A stretch of 64,000 nt of DNA from Tetracentron sinense (taxonomy: Eukaryota; Streptophyta; Magnoliopsida; Trochodendrales; Trochodendraceae), in assembly GCA_015143295.1 (NCBI GenBank), contig JABCRI010001062.1, forward strand, positions 124,001 through 188,000, read 5' to 3'. The notes beneath the pieces are model-generated. The model was not told the DNA's origin and made no database searches. It worked only from the letters and a program-made list of their open reading frames with translations. Positions 44,837 to 56,985 of this stretch are shown one piece after another. A program made the position numbers and the translations under genes. Within the stretch, counting starts at the first letter, position 1. Each line of letters opens with the position of its first letter.

Positions 44837-45775
44837 AGTTAACTCAAGGTTCATCTCGGAACCTAAGTTTAAGCCAATTAACCTCAATCTTATTCAAATG
44901 TCTAAGTATTTAACTTAATACTAATCATTTCATCTCTTTGGTTTAATTGTGTACTCTACATATTATACATAGCATAGTAGTGTAAATGTCCTATGAAACC
45001 CAGTAGTTAGGCTTATTACGCTTACGACTGGTAGATGATCTTCCTCAGTGTCAGAGGCTTAAAAGTCTTGGAGGTCCGTAGAATTACGTCTGGTGGGTGA
45101 TTACCCTCAGGGAAGGATTCTGAATGCTCCCGCTTACACCAATCATCCATTTTTAGGTATATTCTATACGGGAGAGTCGCATTATACGGTGTTAAGTGAC
45201 CCCCCCATTCTGTTAAGAACACACTTGCATCAAATCAGTATTCATGCATGTATCCTAGGTTAGGGTATAGTCTTTAAGTAGCCCACTCAGGGAAGGTTAC
45301 TCGGAATCTTAACCTGCTTGTACCCTATACCTGTCCCCAATCATGATTGACTATCGGGGCATATTCTACCCTGATAAGCACCCACCCAGGGACATGTAAT
45401 GAGTCAAACTTGTGCTTGTAATAACATACATCCTGCCTTGCATCCCGATATAGCATATGGGGTTCAAATCCTAGGCGGATAGGTCGTCACCGGACCTATC
45501 CCCAACCTTGACCTGATAGGTTCCCTAGTTCCCAACAACTCGGATAAAACACGTCGGACCTCCGTCCGTCTGCCCAACGGATCACATGTGCCTTGTCACA
45601 CCCAATCAAAATCAAGAAAAATAAAAAAACACAATCATTATTCATTTTTATATTTTTCATCTGCATATACAGTACACTCATATCGAGTCTGTCTTTGTCC
45701 AAGTAGATGGAAAGTCCTTCAGGGATAGTTAAGTCAATTGGTCAACCGTCACGGCCCGTGCATTTGACATCTTAG
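44837..45775 (+). other. Untranslated leader of the Tat/Ogre-like element
   Basis: About 940 bp without coding signal between PBS and ORF1. A long leader is normal for this lineage. Confidence 0.6.
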
Positions 45776-46000
45776 GCGGCATGTAACAACAACCTCCGAG
45801 AATCAATCAATGCCTTCACTCCGAATCAATGTCTTACTTGGGCTCAGTACTATAAAACCGTGACCATCTTAGACCTATCCATGGTTAAACTGGACCCGCA
45901 CCTCATTAATGCTGCTATCCAGTGTTGGAACCCATCACATATGGTGTTTCGTTTTGGTAAGAATGAACCGTGTCCAGCACTAGAAGAGATTCAGTACATC
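45776..46000 (+). pseudogene. ORF1 fragment, plant-mobile-domain-like
   Basis: The open frame contains DLSMVKLDPHLINAAIQCW, then NPSHMVFRFGKNEPCPALEE. This resembles the N-terminal part of the extra ORF1 found upstream of gag in Ogre-type elements and of the plant mobile domain (FG...ELCPTLEEF). It is cut at 46000 by an LTR, and the remaining several hundred codons are absent. It is assigned by remembered motif only. Confidence 0.55.
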
Positions 46001-48184
46001 CAGATAAAAATATATGCCAAAAACTGGATCCGGAGGATCTTTACACCATTGAAAGCAACTAATACTATCTACAAGTTTTAGTTAAATTACCTCGGTGAAT
46101 GATGTTTACCGATGAAGCAAAAACCAACTCGAACCGTTAGAACTCGTTGTAGAGATTTCTCGAAGAAATACTCAAAGCTTGATCCTCGTTCTTCGCTATC
46201 CCCGCGAAACTTTGGAATCTCTTCTTGGTATTGAAGAATCAAAGAGAAGAAGATGGAATGTTGGTCTTTCTATCAACCAAAACCCTAGAGTTCAAAACCC
46301 TAAGCTTCAAAAATCCAACTAGGAATACCCTATGTAGCTCACGAAAAAACTGGGGAACTCCCTTGGGGCTCACGGTTTGGAGAGAGAAAATTGAGAGAGA
46401 GAGAGTTGAATCAATTTCTCCCACACATTTTGGGGTATAAGCATATATATAGGATTTGGATCATATCCCAATCCTAATCCAATTAGAAGTTTATCCCTTG
46501 GGAATTATTAATTAATAATAACTCTTATCATTAATAATATAAACTCCTAGTGTATCTATAACTATTCTAGTTATGATAAACCTACTAATGAAGGAGTCCT
46601 TTTCCAAAAGGGATTAAACCAACTACCTCAAAATTGGAATCTTAATCCAATTAGGAAAGCATCCAAAGGGGGGCGTGAGCCAAGAGGGGGCGTGAGCTTC
46701 AAGGGGTCTTGCACTCCTAGTTGTACTCCAATTCTATCTTATCTCCATCTTTCTTGCAATCCAAATATTGGAATTTAATTCCATGAATTAAGGATTAATA
46801 ATTAAATAATTATACAACTAACCAAATCCTAATCCAATTAGGATACACCCATGGGCGCCCCACCCTAGGGATTAAATCCCATGGGCTTGGGTCCACTTTT
46901 AAGGTCCATTCTTAATGGGTTTATGGATATGGGTCAAACCCATTTCCCCTTTAATTAGCTTAATTAAAAAATTAATTATATTATCCTTTAATTTAAATTA
47001 ACAATAAATTCAAATTATAGATTAACATTTAATCTATTTAATAGTGATTAACATTTAATCACTTTATTAATTGATTAACATTTAATCAATTAAATGAGCT
47101 TGTATTTCTAATGTGAGCATCTCCACAGATTGCTTTGGGACATTCAAACCCTGGCTTATCCAATGTTATCCCGTTGACCCTAAATAGGAATTACATCGGA
47201 ATTGTAAGTGACGTGAGATATCCATGTTGCAATTGAATCCCAGTGTAAGAACATTAACCAATACGGATCCCGTCACATGAATTTTTTAATTCAATTGATC
47301 ATTTCAATTACATTATCCCTAATGGGCCTTCAAGATTAATATACTATCTAACTCATAGCCCATTGCACATCATCCGGGTTTCCAAGACTTCTAATTAAGC
47401 AATGAGAAACAATTTCTCATGTAAAACATTTTGATCAAAACCTTTTTATAAGTATAATATATTTTAATAAAAACATATTTCAAACTTATTTTGTTTCAAA
47501 ATCACCTGCGCAGGATTTAAGCTTAATTGACTGTCATATCCAGAACTTGGATAATCTCTCAAATTAATGAGTATGAATTTCTTGTTTGAAATTCATTATG
47601 ACTCGAACAGCTTTTTGACTATCCAATTATCACTGTATCGTATTCTCTAAGGTAGAGAATACTTTGGTGGAATCAAAACAGTCAGATTACTGCTTAGTTA
47701 TAAATGAACTCATCAGATCTAAGGATAATTGAAACTGTTCAATATGAATGAGAGACCAACTATCTGATAGTATGTTTATGCAAGAGGTCTCTTATTGCAT
47801 GTAATCAGTTAGTATACATTTAAGCACTCATATGCTGATGTGTAGTCTTCACTACAATAGGTTGGGATAAAACTACATCTCAACCATTGAGAACATCTTA
47901 GCATTGTGGCAGCCATATAAGTGAAGTGCCTAGCTCACCCATAGCTGTGACTATATAAGGTATAAGGAACTGAAAAGCTATATCTGCCTGTGATAGTCCC
48001 ATCACATAGCTTTCCTACAATATATCCTATGGACCTTAGTTGATATCTCATATCGTATAGATCATCTCATGATCATGGTCAATTATCTATAATGAATTCA
48101 CAATAGATAAAGAAGAAGCCTTTATTAATCAAATTAATAAGAATCCTACATTCTAAATGACTTTTCTGGGCACCATGTCTAACA
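46001..48184 (-). mobile_element. LTR (solo) of a third family, inserted in the Tat element
   Basis: Read on the minus strand it starts TGTTAGACATGGTGCCC and passes a TATA box (CTATATATATGC near 46445) and a TCTC-rich leader. It ends near the tttttatctgg at 46001. It matches the segment at 56268-57363 over its left half and is a distant relative of 25488-27402. The right flank is AATCA and the left flank ACATC, so no target duplication is seen. ORF1 and gag sequences on its two sides are not contiguous, so the insertion came with a deletion or later rearrangement. Confidence 0.7.
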
Positions 48185-49250
48185 AATCAATGGTAGAACC
48201 ATCCGATCATCATGAAAGAACTAGTGAGATCTTGCAGGCTCACGAGAGAGATATTACAGTCATGCAAGCAAAGTTAGACAATGTTTTGGAATCCGTGAAG
48301 ATTCTCATTGATGCCCGAACCGAAGAACCCTCCATCCAAAACCCTACTGGAGAAACCTCTGAGCAGCCTCATCCAGAGCCACATCAGCCCATCCCTATCA
48401 TGTTTCCTAATCCTGGGCCCGCAATAGGCAGATGAGAACTAGAGTATGATCAGTATGATGAGCAGCCCAAGGCTTCGGATGTTAATCAATACCGGCCATT
48501 ATCTTAGACCCTACTCCGTCCCTCAGAGATCAGCATGAGAAAATCAAACAAATGAAAGAGGAGATGAGATAAATAAAAGGGGCATCTACCAGCCCCTGTC
48601 TATCATTGGAAGACCTGACTTTCTTATCCGGGGATGTAGTAACCCAGGATTCAAGGTGCTAGACTTTGACAAGTATTCTGACATAGGCTGCTCGAAGTAA
48701 CATCTATAGCCATATTTGGGGGACATGCTCTAGCATAACAAGAACTAGCTACTCCTCATCCAGTACTTTTAGAAAAGTTTGAAGGGGGCAGTCCTTACAT
48801 GGTGGATGTCGGTTGACAAACAGGGAATCAAGACTTGGCAGGATGCCATGGATAGTTTTGTTAAGCAATACTCCCTCAACATGAGCTTTAGCCTCAAAGA
48901 AGCCAGTTGGAACAGATGTATCAGCGTAACGAAGAATCCTTCCTGGAATATGCTACCCGCTGGAGGAAAATTGTAGCAAAGATCCCTACTCCGATCCTTA
49001 AGGAGGAGTTAGCGAACATGTTTATGGGCACTCTGAAGTAGCCCTACTCCACTCTGATGGTAACATTACCAGTTATGGGTTTTGGCACTATTGTCAAAAC
49101 CGGTGCCCACATCGAGAGTAGAGGTCGTGACCAGAGAAGAAAAGAAGATGTTCAGATGGTATCTTCTGTAGCACCTATCAGATTGCCAGCTCCAGCAGCT
49201 CAATCTTAGTCAGCACCCAAAAACACCCGGCCAATTAGATAAAACTAGGG
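48185..49250 (+). pseudogene. gag: Gag of the Tat/Ogre-like element, broken
   Basis: The first clean stretch (to 48435) carries a coiled-coil-like segment, ILQAHERDITVMQAKLDNV. After several stops, GAVLTWWMSVDKQGIKTW (48785 on) and FLEYATRWRKIVAKIP (about 48930) mark the retrotransposon gag domain, with a frameshift near 48910. At least ten in-frame stops occur. Gag would form the particle. Confidence 0.75.
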
Positions 49251-49849
49251 GCAAAATCATCCCCCCAGAAAATTCACCCCTCTTTCCTATTCTCTCAACC
49301 ACTTGTTGGACTTTTTGACAAGCAGGGTCTTCTCACCTTGAGAAGCCTTACCCCTCTCTTACCTCCAGACAAGTAAAACAAAAATTATCGAGCCGATCAT
49401 CACTGCGCCTTTTATCGAGGCTCAGGTCATGCAACCGACTACTGCATCGGCCTGAAATGCGCCATCCAGGATCTCTTGGATGAGGGTAAGGTTGAACTAA
49501 CCCCTGGCAATACCAGTATCAACCAAGCACCACTGTCCCCACACAACAATCAAGACAATTTTATTGAGTAGGAAGAACCCGGGGTAGGGCAGTCAAGACC
49601 CAGCACACCCGCAGTTGATGACAGCATTATCAAGCCTTCATACTAGCCTCCAGTCATAATCCCATTTCCCCAGTCAAACATACATACCATCAATCTCCGG
49701 TACAGATCCCTGTCCTTAAATATATCATCTACACCATCCCTTGCCCTACAAATTGGCCTACGGCCCCGACTCAAGCCTCCACCTCTATAGGCCCCATCTG
49801 GATCCCTTACATCCCATCTCCATCTTTTGACCTCAATCGAGTACCCCTA
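49251..49849 (+). other. Gag C-terminal/linker region, no intact frame
   Basis: A degraded nucleocapsid-like segment is hinted by YRGSGHATDYCIGLK-like residues near 49415-49455. Pro-rich DNA with stops follows. Confidence 0.45.
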
Positions 49850-51081
49850 CTCCCTACTCTCTCATACTTGAGAGCGAGAGCATAACCTATCTCACCCGTT
49901 TTGGTCGGGTGTACCAACCTCCAGCAACTGAGCCTGTAAAGGCAAAAGGAACAGAGAAAGAGAAAGCAGGGGTGTCAGACCCAGAAAAGGAAGTAGCGGA
50001 CTCGGTAGTTCTGCTAAAAATCCTAGAAAAGGAAGAGAAGTTCAATATCACTCAGCAGTTGAGCAAAGTTCCAGCACAGATCTCTATCTTGGGTCTCTTT
50101 CTACCTTCCGAGCATCACCGGAAGCAGTTGCTCTAGGCATTTAACAATGCCCATGTAGCACCAGACATCACACCTGAGAAATTAGGGCATATGGTGGGGC
50201 AAGTGCTCGAATCAAGAATAATCTCCTTCACTGAAGAGAAAATACCGGACATCGACAATGATCACACTCGGGCTCTTTACATTACAATTCAGTGCATGGA
50301 CAAGACACTATCATCAGTGTTAATCGACAACGGCTCCGGCTCAACGTCTGCACTCTATCCACATTGCAAAGCATAGGGTTAGATCTCAATCAGGTGATAA
50401 AGAGACCTATGACAATCAGGGCTTTTGATAACACAACCAGGTAGAACCTGGGTGACATTGACTTGATCATCAGGGTCGGACCTACTTAGTTCACTACGAA
50501 CTTTCAAGTCGTGAATGTGCCAACATCATTGACCTTGCTCCTTGGGAGGCCGTGGATCCACATAGCCGGAGCCATTCTCTCCTCTCTCCATCAAAGAATC
50601 AATTTCATTCAGGATGACCACTTGGTCGTGATCCCTTCCGAAGAGATGGTTAGTTCCTTCGGCGAAATCCAAGAGATGAGGCAAGGTACCACCTTTATGA
50701 CATACCAGTTCGAGCAAGTCAGTTCTATCACACAGGTAGAAGAGCAGAGCAAGCAGGCAGTGCTGCCATTTGTCAAGATGATGACCCGAGTGAACTATCA
50801 ACCAGGGTCAAGCCTGGGAGTCAGAAATCATGGGATGAAGAAGATATATATACCTCCGCGCTATACACCGCCCTTTGGATTAGGGTACAAGCTCAAGTTC
50901 GAGGACTATCTTTCCAAGCTTACAAAGAAAAGTAGCCGGTTGGTGAAACCAGAACCCCGACCCCACATCTCTGTAACCTTCCCGGTAGGGACATTCAAAC
51001 CCTACCTAGATACCCCTTGTGAGCGCGAGAATTTCCTCCACCTCACAAATGGTGTGATGTTTACCTGTGTACCTTCACGGG
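49850..51081 (+). pseudogene. pol: Protease and flanking Tat-type linker
   Basis: The order is a QQLSKVPAQISILGLF motif, then RALYITIQC and VLIDNGSGS (50320-50350), where D-N-G-S replaces D-T-G as in other Tat/Ogre elements. Next is LLLGRPWIHIAGAILSSLHQ (50520 on), the second protease motif with its typical extension. Last is a G-patch-like PGSSLGVRNHGMKK. Isolated stops at 50135, 50375 and 50443 break the frame. The region ends at the inverted LTR. Confidence 0.8.
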
Positions 51082-51776
51082 TGTGAAAGGATTTTTTAGA
51101 GTTGCCACCTATTTATTCAAAAGGGATAAGTCCCCCGAGTTTGGATAAGGTCTTGGTCTGTGAGTGAGATCAGGGTAAGGGGTTCGGTTAAGTCTGGGGA
51201 AGGTGTTAGGCACCCCGAGGCTTATGTCTTATAATGGTTCCGTACTCCCAGGGTTTAAGCAAACTAAAGTTAATCTTGATTAGAATGCCGAAGTGTTTAA
51301 GTTAACACTAATCCAAGAAAGGAAAAGTTAACTGGGGTCGGGCCCGTGTTGGGCTGCCTACGTACTCACAGGGTGAGATCAAGGTGATTGGAGTGTAGAG
51401 GGGGCGTGTGTGTGTGCACCAAGGGTGGCTAACATGAATTAAGCCTGTAAACTAGGGTTTGGTTGATCGAGGAGGGTCAAGTGCATGGTATTTAAGCCCG
51501 GTAGGCTTAGGGAGGTAGCCTGGTAGACTAGGATGGAGTCCGGCCAGGGTTAGGATTACTAACCGGGGTTGGTAATAGGATTACCGATATTAGGTACAGT
51601 GTTTTTAAGCTGTGTTTTTACCTTTGGTAATTAGGGTTAAGGTGTAACTTGAGGTGAACCAAGGTGATGGGAGTGTAGAGGGGACTCCTGGGAAGAGTTC
51701 AAGCCAGGTGTGGGCCTCAGGGGGTGCCTGGAGTGGGCCCCATAGAGCTACAAAGTCATTGTGACAGCAGGGTCAT

Positions 51777-51900
51777 ATTGGCGGCAGTTATTCTACCGCC
51801 AATCAAATACTAGGCCAGAACAAATTGTTCATAAAGGTTTACCAACAGAAAAGGAAAAAGCTCTTCCAGGAATGGCGGTACTAAGTTTACCGCCATTCCT
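51777..51900 (-). repeat. CGGTA/TACCG-type hairpins, transcribed side
   Basis: One hairpin has arms attggcggca and taccgccaat (51777-51803, one mismatch). The second has perfect 13 bp arms, aggaatggcggta and taccgccattcct (51868-51900). Confidence 0.9.
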
Positions 51901-52562
51901 GACTTTCTGAAAAACCAGTTTTCATCCACTGGGGCTGTGCACAGGTGTGTCCAGGGGTTTCTTCATGATGTGAGGAACCCCCAGAGAGTCTGTGAAGGCT
52001 TTTGAAGCCTCAAGGATGGTGATGTACCCGTAGGGGTTCACCACACCTATGGTTTAGGTGGGTGAACACCCTGTGAGGGTTTGTTTAAAAGCTAAACACC
52101 CAAAAGTAAAGGTAAATAAGCCACCTGGAAGTGACCAGGGGTTCACATTAATGGTAAACCAAAAAAAAAGGGGTAGGGGTGTTTGCTACCCTGTGCTCTG
52201 TTCTGTCGAAGAGCTGCACAGTGGTGGGGCCTACTGGTGGCACTGTTTAGGTGGTGCTACACGGATAGGGGAGGTGAGGGGCAGGTCCAGGAGAGGTCCT
52301 GGGATCAGCTCGGGGTGTAGAAGAAGCTGAGGAAAGGGATTTTAGAACAGGGATTCTCCTCCTAAAAAAACACCAACCCTTTTACAGTTGAGGGGAGTTT
52401 GGTTTTATAGGCAAGGATACCAGGGACCTATAGGGGATTTAAGGAGAAGGAGGAAGAGGGCATTGGACCAAGGGGAGGTCGACTAATGGCTGAGAAGGGA
52501 GAGCTGAGGAGAGGGTTGAGTGTGCAGGGGTCTACGCAGGTCTGCAACTCGGAACTCACAAA

Positions 52563-52632
52563 TGTCGGTAGAAGGTCTACCGACAATATGAATTCAGGCC
52601 AAATATTAATGTCGGTAGATCTTCTACCGACA
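52563..52632 (-). repeat. Two perfect TGTCGGTAGA hairpins upstream of the TATA box
   Basis: TGTCGGTAGA at 52563 and at 52610 are each mirrored perfectly after a 3 bp loop. They lie about 150-230 bp upstream (minus sense) of the TATA box. Confidence 0.9.
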
Positions 52633-52980
52633 ATCTGAGTTCTGTTGGTAGTATGGGGAGTATGTTTTGGTATTTTGGGCCCTGTGGGATTGAGGCTAAG
52701 GGTCAGGTCCTATAGGCCATGGGTCTTTAGGGTTTAAGCCCTAAGGGCTCTAGGGTTATGCTAGGGTCACCTAAGGCTAGGGTTTAGGACATGGGCTTTG
52801 ACTTAGGGTGAGTCCTAAGGTTTAACTAGGGTTTAGCTAAGGTTTAGTTGGGGTTTACCTCAGGGTGTTACCTAATGTTTAACTGGAGGCTTACCTAGGT
52901 TTAGGGGATTTGGCAGGGGGTAACCATAGTTAAAAGGCTTTAACTACAGTTAGATGGGGTGTAAAAATTGGGTGCTTACA

Positions 52981-53820
52981 CCCCTCTTGCACTAGTTGCC
53001 AGTATCTCAAACCCCCAGCCCAGTGTTGAGTCTTCAGGGATTTCAGATCTAGAAATATTCAGCATGACACAGATGTTCGACGAGCTGACTGTTGAAGACG
53101 CCACAAAACAAAAGATCTAGTGGGAGAGCAGGTCTGCACCCTCTCCAACAACATTGTAGCGTCATTTAGTCGCCGACCACTAATCCATTGGGGACTAAGG
53201 ATCTAACCATTGAGGCCATTCAGGGCCGGGGCAAGCAAATCGTAGGACAGGTTAGTTCGATCAAGCAGTGACCGAAGCACCATTCTTCTCCTCCTTCTAT
53301 CTTCCCTTTTGTTCCTATTACAAAATCCAAACGTCGGCCATTGTCGGCCTCTTTTGTTGAGTCACTTTTATAAACAACAGTCATGTTTTATGTGTAAAAA
53401 TCTGATGTTTGACTCAAAAACATATTCTGCATAAAGCATTTCATCTGGCTGATGATGAAATCACACGAACTCTTCCCTTGGAAGGCCTAGTGTCCTGAAG
53501 CCAACAAAAAACCAAAAGTAGGCTAAATTAAGCTAAATGATTGGTTAGGAAATCGCCTACACTAATGCTATCCCCGAAACCCTCCTTGAACTTTCGGAAG
53601 TTGAGTATGACTCAGAATAAGAAGAGGAACCGCCTCAAGAGATTCTGGACCTCCTAGAACACAGTGAAGGGATCCTGTAGTCTAACATCGAGGACACCGA
53701 GACCATAAACCTTGGATTCGAAGACAACCCTTAGCTTGTCAAGATTGGCACAACCATGAGCTGGCAGTAGAGAACAAACATGATCAACTTACTGAAGAGC
53801 TACAGTGACGTCTTTGCTTA
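52981..53820 (+). pseudogene. pol: Pol linker before RT, degraded
   Basis: A short coding-like stretch, MTQMFDELTVEDATKQK (53065-53115), marks the resumption of pol after the inverted LTR. Many stops follow. Ogre-type elements carry an intron and linker here; no splice sites could be fixed. Confidence 0.45.
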
Positions 53821-53833
53821 GTCATATGTAGAC

Positions 53834-54600
53834 ATGCCCGGCTTGGACCCAGCATTGGTGGTACACAGACTGCCCTTGAACCCTGAAGTCAGACCAGTTA
53901 AGCAGAAACTGAGACGGATGAGGCCCGAATGGTCACAGAAGGTCAAAGAAGAGGTAAAGAAGCAGATCAGTGCAGGCTTCTTTGCAGTAGCAACCTATCC
54001 TGAATGGTTAGCCAACATTGTACCAGTACCCAAGAAGGACGGCAAGGTCCGAATGTGTATTGATTACCATAATCTGAATAAGACAAGTCCTAAGGATAAT
54101 TTCTCTCTCCCGCACATTGACATCCTGGTCGACAATACAACAGGACATGAGACACTCTCATTCATGGATGATTTTTCCGAATACAACCAGATCAGAATGA
54201 CAGAAGAAGACATGGAGAAAACCTCTTTTATTATACCTTGGGGCACATTCTGCTACAAAGTAGTGCCCTTTGTGCTCAAGAATGCAGGGGTAAAGAGGGC
54301 CATAACAGTGTTGTTCCACGACATGATCCACAAGTCAGCTGAAGTCTATGTGGATGACATGATCATCAAAATCGCCTACTACCAGGCAGCACCCTAAAGA
54401 CCTGAAGAGACTGTGTGATAGACTCAGACAATTCAGCCTGAAACTGAACTGGTCAAGTGTGTCTTCGGAGCCTCATCAGGAAAGCTCAATGGCTTCATAG
54501 TCAGCAAAAGAGGCATCGAAATCAATTCAGCTAAAGCCAGAGCTATCATCGAAATGCCAACTCCCTAAACTAAAAAGGAAATCCATGGGTTCTTGGGCAG
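53834..54600 (+). pseudogene. pol: Reverse transcriptase, Tat/Ogre type
   Basis: A 187-codon open stretch begins HRLPLNPEVRPVKQKLRRM. It contains VPKKDGKVRMCIDYHNLNK, the first catalytic Asp region FMDDFSEYNQI (family form has G for the second D), and the catalytic AEVYVDDMIIK. A frameshift follows at about 54370, and the thumb (54400-54600) is in another frame with stops. YVDDM plus the following archaeal RNase H place it in the Tat lineage. Confidence 0.9.
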
Positions 54601-55140
54601 AATTCAGTACATTAGATGATTCATCTCTCAACTCACTCTGATATGCGAGTCAATCTTCAAGCTTTTCGGAAGAACGTACCTACAGTTTGGATAAACGAGT
54701 GCCAGGAATCCTTTAACAGAATAAAGCAGTACCTTCTTCATCCTCCAGTACTTGTGCCTCCTACACCGGGATGGCCACTGCTACTGTACATCTTAGTGTA
54801 AGAAACCTTCATTAGGTGCGTCTTGGCACAGCATGACGAGACAGGCAGAACAGAGCAAGTCATCTACTACATCAGTAAGCGCCTGCTAAAGTATGAAGAG
54901 ACGTACAGCCTACTCAAGAAAATTTGTCTAGAACTGGTCTGGGCTACTCAGCGTCTTCAGCACTATCTGTTGTCATACCCTGTAATCCTGATGACCGGAT
55001 GGACCGGCTCAAATACCTACTGGAAAAGTCAGCCACTGCTAGGAGGACAGCCCGATGGCTCATGATGTTGTTTGAATTTGACATCACGTATATGACTCAG
55101 AATTCAATCAAGGGGTAGGAAATTACAGATCATTTGGCCC
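54600..55140 (+). pseudogene. pol: RNase H domain (retrotransposon type)
   Basis: ECQESFNRIKQYLLHPPVL leads into a degraded catalytic start. EQVIYYISKRLLKYEETYSL and LELVWATQRLQHYLLSYPV follow, in the normal order for the first RNase H of Ty3/gypsy pol. Stops at 54801 and a frameshift near 55000 break it. Confidence 0.8.
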
Positions 55141-55214
55141 ACAGTCTAGCATAAGACTATGTTTCAATACATGATCAATTCCAAATGAAGTCATCCTATA
55201 TGCAGAGTCCGAAG

Positions 55215-55630
55215 AACATTAATACCTCGGTTGGGAGTTATACTTTGACGGAGCCGCTAACAGCCATACACATGGGGCAGGAGTAGTCCTAATCTCACCA
55301 AAGGGAGCACACCTCCCCATCTTAGTCAAGCTACGATTCAGATGTTCAAACAACAAAGCGGAGTATGAGGCATGCATAGTCAGACTGAAAGAAGCCCCGG
55401 GCATCGAGATTGAAGAGATAGACGTCTACGGTGACTCATCTTTGGTAATCTGTCAGGCAAATGAATCTTGGGCCATCCGAGAAGAAAGGCTAGTCCCATA
55501 CCTAGCCTACCTCAACGTGCTAATCACTCAGTTCAGAAGAATCAGCTTCAGTCACAGGTCCAGGAACCATAACAGATTTGCTGATGCACTGGCTACTCTG
55601 CTTCCATGGTTCAAATCCCTAAAGGAGCTA
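55215..55630 (+). pseudogene. pol: Second RNase H, archaeal type (aRNH)
   Basis: YFDGAANSHTHGAGVVLISP, NNKAEYEACIVRLKEA and DVYGDSSLVICQ carry the expected acidic residues D, E and D. HRSRNHNRFADALATL supplies the last Asp. A second, archaeal-like RNase H between RNase H and integrase is a hallmark of the Tat lineage. The stretch is nearly free of stops. Confidence 0.85.
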
Positions 55631-55779
55631 TGCTTTGGCCAATTAAAATTCAGCAACAGGACCTGCCTGCCTACAGCTTACTACCTTGAGATTGAAAAGG
55701 TATCAGACAACAGCCTTGGTATGCAGACATTAAGCAATATCTCGAGGACAGGACTTTCCCACTCGATACTATCAAAATA

Positions 55780-56267
55780 AACCACTGGGTAATTAGAAGA
55801 CTGGCCATTCAGCTTGTCCTCTCAGGAAGAGTCTAGTATAAGAGATCGTCAAACCTAATCTGGCTCAGATGCCTCGACACTCGTGAAGCAGCACAAGTAG
55901 TTAAAGAAGTTCATGGAAGAACTTACGGCCCACACATGAACGGGTTGATGCTCTCTAAAAAGATACTTAGATTGGGCTACTACTGGTCTATAATGGAATC
56001 TGATTGTTGCCAACATGTACAGAAGTGCCACCAGTGCCAAATCTATACCGACAGGATCAATGCACCACCAACCAGGTTGCACAATCTCACTGCTCCATGG
56101 CCATTCTCAACTTAGGGCATCGACGTCATTAGACCCATAATGCCGAAAGCATCAAACGGACATCAATTCATCCTAGTAGCAATCGATTACTTCACAAAAT
56201 GGGTCGAGGTAGCTTCTTATGCCAACGTCATAGCTTTTGTGGTTCAGCGTTTTCTTGAAGGGGGATC
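55780..56267 (+). pseudogene. pol: Integrase N-terminal half, truncated by an LTR
   Basis: The zinc-binding histidines fall in VVKEVHGRTYGPHMNG and the cysteines in CCQHVQKCHQCQIY. The core starts with GIDVIRPI (first catalytic Asp) and IDYFTKWVEVASYAN. The frame ends at 56260-56267 where a foreign LTR begins, so the second Asp and the Glu are missing. Stops occur near 55833 and 56114. Confidence 0.85.
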
Positions 56268-56951
56268 TGGATAAAAATTTATGTGAAAACTGGATCCCGA
56301 TGATCTTTACACCATAGAAAGCAACTAAAATTATCTACTCATTTTAGTCATATTACCTCGGTGAATGATGTTCACCGGTGAAGCTAAATCCACTCGAATC
56401 GTCAGAACTTTTTATAGAGATTTCTCGAAGAAATACTTGAAGCTCAATCATTGTTCTTCGTTATCCCCACGAAGCTTTAGAATCTCTCTTTGGAATTGAT
56501 GAAGCAAGAGGAAGAAGATGCAATGGAGTAGACTTTCTATAACCCACAACCTTAGGGTTTAAAACACTTAAGATGAAAAACCCAACTTGAAGCACACCTT
56601 ATAGCTCATGAAAATCCCTAGGGACACTCCCTAGGGGCTCACGGTTTGGAGAGAGGAGAGAGTGAGTTAAAAAATTCTGGAGAATTATGAATAATCCCTT
56701 CCACACGTTTTGGGTGTTGGGGTAGTTATAGATTAGATCTAATCCAAATCCTACTCCAACTTGATCTTATCCCTTATGAATTATTTATCAATAATAACTC
56801 TTATTATTAATTAAACAATATCCTAGTTTATCTATAACTACTTTAGTTATAGCAAACCTACTAATTAAAAAGTCCTTTTCTAAAAAGGATTCCTCAATTT
56901 AAAGGGATTAACCAATAAACATCTCCTCATCCGATTAGGAGATCTCCCAAA

Positions 56952-56985
<34 letters not shown>

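Larger units (their letters stand above)
51082..52980 (-). mobile_element. Solo LTR of the Tat/Ogre family in inverted orientation
   Basis: It runs TGTGAAAGGATTTTTTAGAG to ATTGGGTGCTTACA and is the inverse of the LTR at 42473-44813 over long stretches, e.g. attcaaaagggataagtc and ggataaggtctt. The flanks ACGGG and CCCCT do not match, so no target duplication is visible. It separates the protease region from the RT region. A minus-strand TATA box lies at 52401-52410. Confidence 0.82.

Noticed and set aside
52058..52330. 90-codon plus-strand frame
   Set aside because: Inside the inverted Tat LTR; no domain and no homologous frame in the other LTR copy recognised.
51082..52980. 3' LTR of the Tat element
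   Set aside because: It is inverted relative to the element and lies before RT; integrase is still to come.
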